A stretch of 6,878 nucleotides of DNA from Desulfobacteraceae bacterium (GTDB lineage Bacteria > Desulfobacterota > Desulfobacteria > Desulfobacterales > JAUWMJ01). Positions within the stretch are counted from its first letter, which is position 1, and the number at the start of each line of letters is the position of its first letter. The DNA lies in assembly GCA_030612225.1 (NCBI GenBank), contig JAUWOH010000160.1, forward strand, positions 1 through 6,878, read 5' to 3'. Positions 1 to 5,899 of this stretch are shown in pieces. The notes beneath the pieces were generated by a model. It saw only the letters and a program-made list of their open reading frames with translations. It was not told the origin of the DNA and searched no databases. Both the position numbers and the translations under genes were made by a program.

Positions 1-252
1 TTCCCGGGAATCCGCTCCCGTGGACTGCGCCAGGCCCGCCAGTGCTCCTAAGTCTATTCCGGCTGTAAAGCTTTTACCTTCGCCCTTTATGATGGCCACC
101 CTTATTTCGGGATCATCATCAAGATTGGTAAACACCTCAACCATCTGTGTAAAAAAATCGAAGGTCATGGCATTTCGTTTGTCCGGGTTATTCATGATTA
201 CCCAGGCGATATGTCCTTTTTTTTCAACCTTTATGGATTTTGATTCGTTCAT
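1..252 (-). CDS. Crotonase-family enoyl-CoA hydratase/isomerase, N-terminal part
   Basis: The 84 visible residues begin at an ATG (252-250) with a GGGAG ribosome binding site 8 bases upstream (265-261), and the frame is open to the window edge, so the gene is partial at its C-terminus. Residues 14-29 carry the crotonase opening (HIAWVIMNNPDKRNAM), and residues 59-68 read GKSFTAGIDL. The A-G-I-D segment corresponds to the first oxyanion-hole loop that binds the acyl-CoA thioester carbonyl in this superfamily. Family members act in the cytoplasm on CoA thioesters, most often hydrating or isomerising C=C bonds. The FTAGIDL wording resembles dienoyl-CoA isomerases as well as hydratases, but the catalytic acidic residues that separate these activities lie beyond the edge, so the exact reaction is open. 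It is transcribed divergently from the hydrolase at 458. Family call is firm; substrate is unknown. Confidence 0.93.
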   Translation of the reverse strand, partial: MNESKSIKVEKKGHIAWVIMNNPDKRNAMTFDFFTQMVEVFTNLDDDPEIRVAIIKGEGKSFTAGIDLGALAGLAQSTGADSRE

Positions 253-293
253 TTGGATTACTCCCTTCAATTATTTTGTTGTAAAATCGATTG

Positions 294-321
294 AATATAT
301 TCCATTCACAATCCTTGTCAA
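294..321 (-). promoter_or_regulatory. Sigma70 promoter of the crotonase gene
   Basis: On the minus strand a perfect TTGACA (321-316) is followed after 16 bases by TATATT (299-294). This predicts a start near 287 and a leader of about 35 bases that contains the GGGAG site. The -10 box overlaps a 10-bp palindrome, GAATATATTC (293-302). The motif match is seen directly; activity is inferred. Confidence 0.7.
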
Positions 322-379
322 GAAGAGTTAATGCGATCATGAGTGATTTAAGACACTTTTGTACAGTTTTCTTGACAAG
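314..379. repeat. 11-bp inverted repeat containing both divergent -35 boxes
   Basis: CTTGTCAAGAA at 314-324 and TTCTTGACAAG at 369-379 are exact inverted copies separated by 44 bases. Each copy contains the -35 hexamer of one of the two divergent promoters, and each includes the 9-bp palindrome CTTG(A/T)CAAG. Part of the match follows from both -35 boxes being consensus, but the identity extends beyond the hexamer on both sides. A short imperfect dyad, ATCA-TGAG-TGAT (336-347), lies near the midpoint. The arrangement could be an operator for a shared regulator; that is inference. Confidence 0.6.
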
Positions 380-400
380 AAAAAATGCCCATCTTATATT
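372..400 (+). promoter_or_regulatory. Sigma70 promoter of the membrane hydrolase gene
   Basis: TTGACA (372-377) is separated by the optimal 17 bases from TATATT (395-400). A start near 407 gives a leader of about 50 bases to the ATG at 458. This is one of the best consensus matches in the window. Confidence 0.72.
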
Positions 401-457
401 CTATCATTCCAGATACTTTCCCTGGGAGTAGAAACTATAAAGATACCGGGAGGCAAT

Positions 458-985
458 ATGAACACGGAAAAACTTTTTCAAAAGGGTGGAAACGCTAAGA
501 TAACGGGTGTTTTTTTTGTCAGTTTTGCTGTTTTTGTTGCGGCGGTTCTTATTGCGCACTTTGTGCAAACGGATTTTGGGCGAATCAGTGTTTCCAATGT
601 GTATTATGACAATTATAATGGCAAACACATGAGGGCCAAACTGTTCAGACCGAATTTAGCGACCCCTGAAAATCCTCTTCCTGGTGTTGTGTTTATTCAC
701 GGTTACCAGAACAACCGGGAAAGTGGCGATGCCTATAATATTGAAATGGCAAAGAGAGGTTTTGTCGTACTCGGTATTGACGCTATCGGCAGAGGCAATT
801 CAGACGTGCCCAACGATCTGGACGACCCGAATTTCGACGATACATTCGGCACAAGAACTTCCATGAAATTTCTTCGTTCTTTGCCTTTTGTCAAAAAAGA
901 GTGGGTATTATGGGGCACAGCATGGGAGCCAAATTTGCCTATAATGTCGCCCTGGAAGATCCATCCATCAATGCAGTCATTATAA
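458..985 (+). CDS. Membrane-anchored alpha/beta hydrolase, N-terminal fragment (frame-shifted)
   Basis: The ATG at 458 has GGGAGG four bases upstream (448-453), slightly close but the only good ribosome site; an ATG at 359 in the same frame lies upstream of the predicted -35 box and is rejected. Residues 15-35 form one hydrophobic segment (VFFVSFAVFVAAVLIAHF) that fits an uncleaved signal anchor. The alpha/beta hydrolase core then begins: VVFIHGY at 77-83 is the HG oxyanion-hole strand, and GIDAIGRGNSD at 106-116 is the typical G-x-D-x-x-G-x-G-x-S region after the next strand. Homology ends at residue 147 (FVKK). The remaining codons up to the TAA at 983-985 are out of frame and do not look like protein, because the nucleophile elbow is encoded one frame back from position 898. 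As read here the product lacks its catalytic serine and would be non-functional unless the frame is restored. Confidence 0.8.
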   Translation: MNTEKLFQKGGNAKITGVFFVSFAVFVAAVLIAHFVQTDFGRISVSNVYYDNYNGKHMRAKLFRPNLATPENPLPGVVFIHGYQNNRESGDAYNIEMAKRGFVVLGIDAIGRGNSDVPNDLDDPNFDDTFGTRTSMKFLRSLPFVKKEWVLWGTAWEPNLPIMSPWKIHPSMQSL

Positions 986-2292
986 TCGGAAGTGCTTATG
1001 ATAAACGGGCATCCTTTGAAACTCCCAAAAACATGCTCATGATCATTGGTGACCTGGATGAATTCAGGGACTTTTTTACCAAAACAAAAGATATCGTAAA
1101 GGAGTGGATGCTGACAGAAGCCACGCGAAATTCCTTTCCTCATTCAAAACCTGAATTCGGAAAGACTTACGGGGATTTTTCAAAAGGAACAGCCAGAAAG
1201 GTTTTTATCCATCGCATCAGCCATATCCAGGAAAGTCATAATAAAGTCTGTATTGCCCAGGCTGTCAAATGGATGAAAGATGCATTGAATCCGCCCAAAG
1301 AATTTTGGACAGATCCATATGAACAATCATGGCCCATTAAGGAGGCTATGACGCTTTTAGCCATGCTCGCCTGTTTTATCTGTACCATGCCAATCAGCCT
1401 GCTGCTTTTAAGGACGACATTTTTTGGTTCTATCAGAGAACCCGTACCTTTCAATTACTCCTGTACTTTAAAATCATATTTCAAGTATGCAACGATAAAC
1501 GGAATATTAATGTGGCTATATTTACCGTTAATTATGACACTTTTTGCGATTCATAAGTTTCTGATACCGGTTGACCCGGTTTTCCCAATGCTTTTGGTCG
1601 ATGCCATTGTCTGGTGGTTTGTCTGGATCAATATCTTCGGACTGCTTCTCTTTAGCCGTTGGTATAAAAAAGAAGCAAAACCATCAGGAATAACTTTATA
1701 CGATCTGGGCCTATCCTGCAGTCCGGACCGGTTTTTTCTGGACAGCGGGAAAATCATCAAAACCGTATTCCTGGGCCTGATTCTTTTTGCCTTTCTTTAT
1801 ATCTGTGAGGTCCTGTCAGAATACCTGTTCATGGTGGATTTCAGGTTTATCTACCCCCTGGTCAGCGACCTGACACCTTATCGCGTGGGGATGTTTTTGT
1901 TGTATTTTCCGTTTATCCTCTTTGGATTCATTGGTCTGACAACATTCGTTCATGGCCAGATACGGAGACCGCAGAAGGAAACCTGGCTGAAAACCTATTT
2001 TTTCTGGACCAGATCCAATATTTTAGCGCTGATAACACCACTGGTTCTTTTTCTTCTTGTCCAGTACATCCCCATTCTTTCAACCGGCTTTATACCGTTC
2101 GAAGGACCTGGCGGCGTATTTGTGGTTTTTATTCTTGAGTTGTTTTTTATCATGTTGACGTTAACCCTTGTCATGATTCTGTCCACCTGGTTCTACCAGA
2201 TCACAGGGAAGATCTTTCTGAGTGCTTTCATGAACGCCATGATTGTAACCTGGCTCTTTGCTTCTTCTCAGGTTGTGGCACCGATTCCTTAA
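901..2292 (+). CDS. Alpha/beta hydrolase catalytic half plus polytopic membrane domain (continuation of 458)
   Basis: This is the downstream part of the gene starting at 458, in the -1 frame. Its first residues, VGIMGHSMGAKFAYNV, form the nucleophile elbow G-H-S-M-G. GDLDEF near fragment residues 50-55 is the likely acid region, and RISHIQESHN near 105-114 supplies candidate catalytic histidines. The GTG at 901 is only the point where the frame becomes useful, not a convincing independent start. From fragment residue about 150 to the end (463) the sequence is dominated by hydrophobic stretches, roughly eight possible membrane segments, including MTLLAMLACFICTMPISLLL, LGLILFAFLYICEVL and LALITPLVLFLLVQYIP. 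With the frame corrected the protein is about 611 residues: one N-terminal anchor, a hydrolase domain of about 250 residues, and a multi-pass C-terminal domain I do not recognise. Substrate is unknown; an esterase or lipid-directed lipase-like role at the membrane is inference. Confidence 0.82.
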   Translation: MGIMGHSMGAKFAYNVALEDPSINAVIIIGSAYDKRASFETPKNMLMIIGDLDEFRDFFTKTKDIVKEWMLTEATRNSFPHSKPEFGKTYGDFSKGTARKVFIHRISHIQESHNKVCIAQAVKWMKDALNPPKEFWTDPYEQSWPIKEAMTLLAMLACFICTMPISLLLLRTTFFGSIREPVPFNYSCTLKSYFKYATINGILMWLYLPLIMTLFAIHKFLIPVDPVFPMLLVDAIVWWFVWINIFGLLLFSRWYKKEAKPSGITLYDLGLSCSPDRFFLDSGKIIKTVFLGLILFAFLYICEVLSEYLFMVDFRFIYPLVSDLTPYRVGMFLLYFPFILFGFIGLTTFVHGQIRRPQKETWLKTYFFWTRSNILALITPLVLFLLVQYIPILSTGFIPFEGPGGVFVVFILELFFIMLTLTLVMILSTWFYQITGKIFLSAFMNAMIVTWLFASSQVVAPIP

Positions 2293-2302
2293 ACAACAGA
2301 TG

Positions 2303-3460
2303 TCAGATGTGTATGTTCATGTCCGTGACCGGAAAAGAGACACAGGCATGAACATAACCGAAAACTTTGTCCGAGGTACGTACAGGTACACCAGGTGGTT
2401 GAAATACTTTTCCGGCAGTAATTTTTACCCGGCACATGCTGCATTCCCCGGATCTGCAAAGGGAAGGTATAAGAACCCCGTTTTTTTCAAGAGCTTTAAT
2501 TAAAGGCTCACCAGCCCGGGCCTTAAAGGGTTTACCATTGTTCACAATTACGGAAAAGGTTTCATCCTGGCTCAGCCCTTCAGGCCATCCCGGGTACTCC
2601 CATATATTTTCCGGTGCGCCGTACATCTCCTTTTTCAGCCTTTTTCGCGGAATTGAAAGTTTTTCAAGTTCCGGCAGGCAGAAATCATACATGGCAGGGG
2701 GGCCACACAGAAAAAAGGTTTTGTCCAGGGTGTTTCCGGTCACCTCCCTGATAATATCGCCGGTTATGAAACCTTGTTTTCCGGAATAATCTTCGGGCGG
2801 TATCTCCAGTACAGGGATATAGGAGATATTATCAAATTGCTCGGAAATCCTGGTCAGTTCCCTGTGAAATATGATATCATCAACAGACCGGTTGCCGTAT
2901 ATCAGTCGAATCTCCTTGTCCAGACCACATTCGACAACCTCTCGGATCATACTCATAAAGGGGGTAATCCCGCTGCCTCCTGCAATACAGATTACTTTCT
3001 TTTCATGAATAACCGGGTTGTAGTAAAAAAATCCCTGGGGCCCTGAGGTTTGGATAACATCACCAGTCTTGACTTTCTCAAGGAAGAAACCTGACACCAG
3101 TCCTTCAGGAACACGGCGTATGGTAATCTCATAATAACCACGCTGGTTGGGTGCAGACGATATGCTGTATGGACGAGCCGTGCGTATACCACCGGTTTCT
3201 ACGAAAACCGTTATATACTGGCCGGCAATAAACGGCGGCAAAGGTGCATCTTCCGGAACCAGGCGAAAAGTACGAGTCGACCCGGTTTCATCGATGATGT
3301 CAAGTACCCGCATCTGAATCCGTGAAGGGTGAAGGTGGCTTATGTAATCTTTTACCTTTCCCTTTTCATCTTTAAAGGCTGAACCAAATTTTCTCGATAC
3401 ATCAATTTCTCGAATAATATCCCCATATCCATCTATCTGTTCAATCATTTCTTTTTTCAT
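2303..3460 (-). CDS. Flavin/NAD(P)H-dependent oxidoreductase with C-terminal [2Fe-2S] ferredoxin domain
   Basis: The 385-residue protein is a PaaE/phenol-hydroxylase-reductase-like electron-transfer protein in the order flavin domain, NAD domain, ferredoxin domain. RPYS at 96-99 is the flavin-binding motif of the ferredoxin-NADP reductase fold. GGSGITP at 161-167 and CGPPAM at 252-257 are the nucleotide-binding motifs. C335-x4-C340-x2-C343-x29-C373 is the exact plant-type [2Fe-2S] cluster spacing. About 45 charged residues precede the flavin domain and match nothing I know. The ATG at 3460 has GGAGGG seven bases upstream and overlaps the TGA of the upstream gene as ATGA, so the two are almost certainly translationally coupled; an in-frame ATG at 3559 lies deep in the upstream gene and is rejected. 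By family logic it moves electrons from NAD(P)H through the flavin to the cluster and on to a partner, most likely the flavoprotein encoded just upstream. Confidence 0.92.
   Translation of the reverse strand: MKKEMIEQIDGYGDIIREIDVSRKFGSAFKDEKGKVKDYISHLHPSRIQMRVLDIIDETGSTRTFRLVPEDAPLPPFIAGQYITVFVETGGIRTARPYSISSAPNQRGYYEITIRRVPEGLVSGFFLEKVKTGDVIQTSGPQGFFYYNPVIHEKKVICIAGGSGITPFMSMIREVVECGLDKEIRLIYGNRSVDDIIFHRELTRISEQFDNISYIPVLEIPPEDYSGKQGFITGDIIREVTGNTLDKTFFLCGPPAMYDFCLPELEKLSIPRKRLKKEMYGAPENIWEYPGWPEGLSQDETFSVIVNNGKPFKARAGEPLIKALEKNGVLIPSLCRSGECSMCRVKITAGKVFQPPGVPVRTSDKVFGYVHACVSFPVTDMNIHI
2312..2356. terminator. Inverted repeat at the convergent gene ends, possible bidirectional terminator
   Basis: TATGTTCATG (2312-2321) and CATGAACATA (2347-2356) are perfect inverted arms. 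Pairing continues inward (TCCGTG with CACAGG, one G-T and one C-A) to a 16-bp stem with a 13-base loop. It lies between the stop of the hydrolase gene (2292) and inside the last codons of the reductase gene (stop 2305-2303). No clear run of T follows on either strand, so intrinsic termination is uncertain; it could instead protect the 3' end of the hydrolase mRNA. Confidence 0.5.
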
Positions 3461-4971
3461 TTCACGCCCTCCTGCTGTGCTGAAAATTCCCTGATGAGAG
3501 CTTTGGCAGCTTTTACACCTGACTCCAGCGTCGGTTGAAAACCGCTGGATCCGTACCATCCGCCGGTGTTATAAAGCCCTTTGATGTCAGAGCGGTTAGA
3601 AATAAAAAACATAGAATTTCTAAGATAAGAATCAAACCCGTATATGGATCCCTTGGGGTGGCCGAGATAACGCATGTGGGTAAGCGGCGTTGCAATTTCC
3701 ATTTCTTCGATGTGATCCCGGATGCCGGGATGAATCTTTTCAGCAGCCGAAAGCATGGAATCGGCGACTCTGAATTTCTCTTTTGCGTATTCCTCAGGAG
3801 GAACGCTGAGCCAGCAATCTCCGTATTTCAGGGTGACAAGCGCAATCTGGCTGCACCCTTTCGGGGAAAAGCTGTTGTCGATCAAATCGTAACATGTAAG
3901 GAGCATTCCATCTTCTTCACCAATTTCCCGCTGTTGCATACGTTCGTATATCCTGTCCGGATCGGTATCTCCGATGAGAAAGTTTGTTGATGCATTCAAA
4001 CCGACCTTTTCAGGAGGGCAATTAAGGCCGAGATAAAGAGTGAACGCGGACTGGCCCAGGGTCGACTGCTTTAATTCATCAGAGATCTTTTGTGGAACAT
4101 GTTCCGGTTCCATGAGATCGATGTATGTTGAAATCTTTGAGGCATTTGAAATCACAAATCGGGTCTTAACTTCATCGCCGTTTTCTGTGACCACCCCTTT
4201 GATCTTGTCATTTTCGACGATGATCTTTTTTACACCACAGTTAAACCTGATTGTCCCGCCATTTGAAAGAACAGTATCTGCAAGTGCATTGGAAAGGGCC
4301 TGGGATCCACCTTTTACGTGGTATGGTAAAAATTCGGTGTAGACAAAAAGCATGGCTGCCATATCGACAAAAGCAAGACTGCTGGGGGGCAACCCCATGT
4401 AAGTCCAGTACGGAGATACAATGGTTTTTAGAACGGGGTCGGTGAAACATTGGTCAAATACTTCCTGAAGATTTTTAAGAACGTACTGGAAAAAGTGTGG
4501 ATATTTCTCGCGGCTTACTTCCGGGTCCTTGAAGTAAAACACCCCGATCACTTCGGAAAAAACCTTCCAAACCAGGTCGAAGAATTTTTCTATTCCTTCC
4601 TTTTCCTTGGGAAAAAGCAGCTGAAGTTCTTTTACTATCTGGTTCCGATCAGGTTTCAGGGTAATATCTACCTCGCCGGGTACAACCACCCTGTAAAGAT
4701 CGTCCATGGGAACAAACTCGAGTTTGTCCATCACTCCTATTTTATCCAGGAGCATGCGCAGGGGGCCGGGCTTTTCATTCGTCCCGATCCCGCTGAGCTG
4801 GTGCAGCGCCACTTCGAATTCGAACCTCCCCCTGCAGAAACTGGTGGCCGCACCTCCCGGGATATTATGCCTTTCCAGGAGTAGTACGTTCAAACCTTTT
4901 CGAGCCAGCGTCGCCGAGGCGGTCAGACCTCCGTTACCTGCACCGATAACGACAGCATCGTATGTCTCCAT
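3457..4971 (-). CDS. FAD-dependent phytoene desaturase / carotenoid isomerase / retinol saturase-like oxidoreductase
   Basis: The 504-residue protein has the length of the CrtI/CrtISO/RetSat branch of the flavin amine-oxidase superfamily. Residues 5-33 form a Rossmann FAD-binding unit (DAVVIGAGNGGLTAS, with the ribose-binding Glu at E33), followed by IPGGAA at 37-42. The C-terminal FAD-contact region is GLYNTGGWYGSSGFQPTLES (465-484), which differs from the usual CrtI ending, so true phytoene desaturase activity should not be assumed. Family members desaturate, isomerise or saturate C=C bonds of isoprenoid or other hydrophobic chains, often at the membrane surface. The ATG at 4971 has GGGAGG five bases upstream. 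It is the first gene of an operon with the [2Fe-2S] reductase at 2303-3460 (ATGA overlap). That partner suggests it receives or donates electrons through the reductase, which favours a reductive (saturase-like) role; this is inference. No other carotenoid gene is visible in the window. Confidence 0.88.
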   Translation of the reverse strand: METYDAVVIGAGNGGLTASATLARKGLNVLLLERHNIPGGAATSFCRGRFEFEVALHQLSGIGTNEKPGPLRMLLDKIGVMDKLEFVPMDDLYRVVVPGEVDITLKPDRNQIVKELQLLFPKEKEGIEKFFDLVWKVFSEVIGVFYFKDPEVSREKYPHFFQYVLKNLQEVFDQCFTDPVLKTIVSPYWTYMGLPPSSLAFVDMAAMLFVYTEFLPYHVKGGSQALSNALADTVLSNGGTIRFNCGVKKIIVENDKIKGVVTENGDEVKTRFVISNASKISTYIDLMEPEHVPQKISDELKQSTLGQSAFTLYLGLNCPPEKVGLNASTNFLIGDTDPDRIYERMQQREIGEEDGMLLTCYDLIDNSFSPKGCSQIALVTLKYGDCWLSVPPEEYAKEKFRVADSMLSAAEKIHPGIRDHIEEMEIATPLTHMRYLGHPKGSIYGFDSYLRNSMFFISNRSDIKGLYNTGGWYGSSGFQPTLESGVKAAKALIREFSAQQEGVK

Positions 4972-4992
4972 ATTATCCTCCCACTTATTGTT

Positions 4993-5008
4993 TCCATCAA
5001 ATGATGGA
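4993..5008. promoter_or_regulatory. 16-bp palindromic operator candidate of the desaturase-reductase operon
   Basis: TCCATCAAATGATGGA is a perfect 7-bp inverted repeat around a central AA, and the whole 16 bases complement themselves apart from those two central bases. It lies between the -10 box (5017-5012) and the ribosome binding site of the desaturase gene and covers the predicted transcription start. That is a typical place for a repressor site. The loop is too short for a stable RNA hairpin, which also argues for a protein-binding site. Confidence 0.55.
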
Positions 5009-5011
5009 CAT

Positions 5012-5040
5012 TAATTACCTGTATTTTTTTATTAAGTCAA
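5012..5040 (-). promoter_or_regulatory. Sigma70 promoter of the desaturase-reductase operon
   Basis: On the minus strand TTGACT (5040-5035) is followed after 17 bases, including a seven-A tract, by TAATTA (5017-5012). This predicts a start near 5005 and a leader of about 34 bases. The -35 context TTCTTGAC is the same as at the two promoters in 294-400. Confidence 0.55.
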
Positions 5041-5129
5041 GAAGCTTATTTTGCTCCTTCGATACGGATCAACTCTTTAGGAATTAAGACTTCGCTGTAG
5101 ATAAGGGGTGCGAAACTTGTGTAAAAAAG

Positions 5130-5465
5130 CTATTCGCCGTACATATCAGTTATGAGCTTGCGTAATTGAGCGGCCTTGCTCTTTGATAATTTATCAATTT
5201 TCTTTTTCAATCTTTGCTTGCTAATAGTGCGTATTTGGTCAACGGCTATCTCGGCTTTTTTATTCGCGCATTTAATCTGGAGTCGGGTTCTCCATTGTGG
5301 GTGCAACTTTGAGGTTAAGGGACATACGACAACGGTTTCTAAATATTTATTCATTTCATCCTGGCTAATTATAACAACAGGACGCACTTTTTTTATTTCG
5401 CTTCCTCTGGTGGGGTTGAGGTCGGCATAATGTATTTCGTACCTTTCAATATCCAAAGTCTTCAT
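5130..5465 (-). CDS. mazF: MazF/PemK-type endoribonuclease toxin
   Basis: The 111-residue protein has the normal MazF length. Residues 9-34 read as the family opening (YEIHYADLNPTRGSEI, then VRPVVIIS), and VVVCPLTS at 45-52 is the second conserved strand. R28 and T51 occupy the positions of the catalytic Arg and Thr known for MazF enzymes, which cut single-stranded RNA at short motifs and stop growth. The 5' end overlaps the antitoxin gene by 20 bases. The ATG at 5465 directly abuts a GGAGG (5470-5466) with no spacer, whereas the in-frame TTG at 5456 lies nine bases from it, so the true start may be the TTG, three codons later. An in-frame ATG at 5519 lies deep in the antitoxin gene and has no family sequence after it. 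Translational coupling to the antitoxin is likely. The gene ends at TAG (5132-5130). Confidence 0.93.
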   Translation of the reverse strand: MKTLDIERYEIHYADLNPTRGSEIKKVRPVVIISQDEMNKYLETVVVCPLTSKLHPQWRTRLQIKCANKKAEIAVDQIRTISKQRLKKKIDKLSKSKAAQLRKLITDMYGE

Positions 5466-5718
5466 CCTCCAGTCCGTCAAGAAGTGTTGCGTCAAAATCG
5501 CCCCAATCTTCCTTTTCATTAGCCATGGCTTTATATGTATCTTCCCAGTAAAGTTTACTGTCTTCTTTCTTCAGAATAAGCAGTCCTCTGTCTGTTTCTT
5601 CAAGCAAAAGGGAATTGTTAAGGCCATATTTTTGCAGGAGTGCTTTGGGTATGCGAACTCCTTTGGAATTTCCAATAGGGACCAGCTTAATATCCCTTAC
5701 ACGTATTTGTTTTTCCAT
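5446..5718 (-). CDS. mazE: MazE-type AbrB/SpoVT-fold antitoxin
   Basis: The 90-residue protein has the swapped-hairpin DNA-binding half at residues 10-33 (KLVPIGNSKGVRIPKALLQK), the hallmark of MazE/AbrB antitoxins. Its acidic tail (EDWGDFDATLLDGLEDEDF near 70-88) is the kind of segment that wraps around and inhibits MazF. The ATG at 5718 has AAGGAG eight bases upstream (5732-5727). It precedes and overlaps the toxin gene, the usual antitoxin-first order. Such antitoxins normally repress their own promoter, alone and with the toxin; the tandem repeat at 5752-5771 is the obvious target. Confidence 0.93.
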   Translation of the reverse strand: MEKQIRVRDIKLVPIGNSKGVRIPKALLQKYGLNNSLLLEETDRGLLILKKEDSKLYWEDTYKAMANEKEDWGDFDATLLDGLEDEDFGY

Positions 5719-5751
5719 GGGTATTGCTCCTTAAATGTCATAAAAGTTATT

Positions 5752-5771
5752 TTGTAATTATTGTAATTACA
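5752..5771. promoter_or_regulatory. Tandem 9-bp repeat, candidate MazE operator
   Basis: TTGTAATTA occurs twice with no gap (5752-5760 and 5761-5769), and the second copy extends into the perfect palindrome TGTAATTACA (5762-5771). The repeats cover the -10 box of the antitoxin promoter, where a bound MazE or MazEF complex would block transcription. The repeats are directly visible; binding is inferred. Confidence 0.6.
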
Positions 5772-5788
5772 TTTATCTATAAAGTCAA
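5760..5788 (-). promoter_or_regulatory. Sigma70 promoter of the mazEF operon
   Basis: On the minus strand TTGACT (5788-5783) and TACAAT (5765-5760) are separated by 17 bases. A start near 5753 gives a leader of about 35 bases before the antitoxin ATG. Confidence 0.68.
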
Positions 5789-5834
5789 GCTTAGAATCAA
5801 ATTATTGCTATTATATTGCAATAGAATATTTCGC

Positions 5835-5899
5835 ACAACAAGCCGTTAAACGTGGACGGCCAAACGATATGATTTTGAAAAAGCTGTACAACTTGTTGT
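5835..5899. repeat. Inverted repeat in the mazEF-pilT gap
   Basis: ACAACAAG (5835-5842) is an exact inverted copy of CTTGTTGT (5892-5899), 49 bases apart. A smaller dyad, GCCGT and ACGGC, lies within it near 5842-5860, and a separate TATTGC/GCAATA pair (5803-5808, 5818-5823) lies just before it. The 168 bases from 5772 to 5939 hold no gene I can support; these dyads and a short open frame (5767-5901, no start codon before an internal ATG at 5869) are all I see. Function unknown. Confidence 0.35.

Noticed and set aside
359..457. Earlier hydrolase start at the ATG-like codon at 359.
   Set aside because: It lies upstream of the -35 box of the predicted promoter, and the extra residues show no family features.
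893..899. Programmed -1 frameshift on an A AAA AAG slippery heptamer.
   Set aside because: The heptamer is out of register: the codons are GTC AAA AAA GAG, so re-pairing at the first site would be CAA, and no obvious stimulatory hairpin follows. An indel in the A run is simpler.
3457..3559. Longer reductase starting at the in-frame ATG at 3559.
   Set aside because: It would overlap the desaturase gene by about 100 bases and add residues without family resemblance; the ATG at 3460 has a proper ribosome site and an ATGA overlap.
5089..5115. TTCGC/GCGAA dyad after the toxin gene as an intrinsic terminator.
   Set aside because: The stem is only 5 bp with a long loop and is not followed by a T-run in the direction of transcription.
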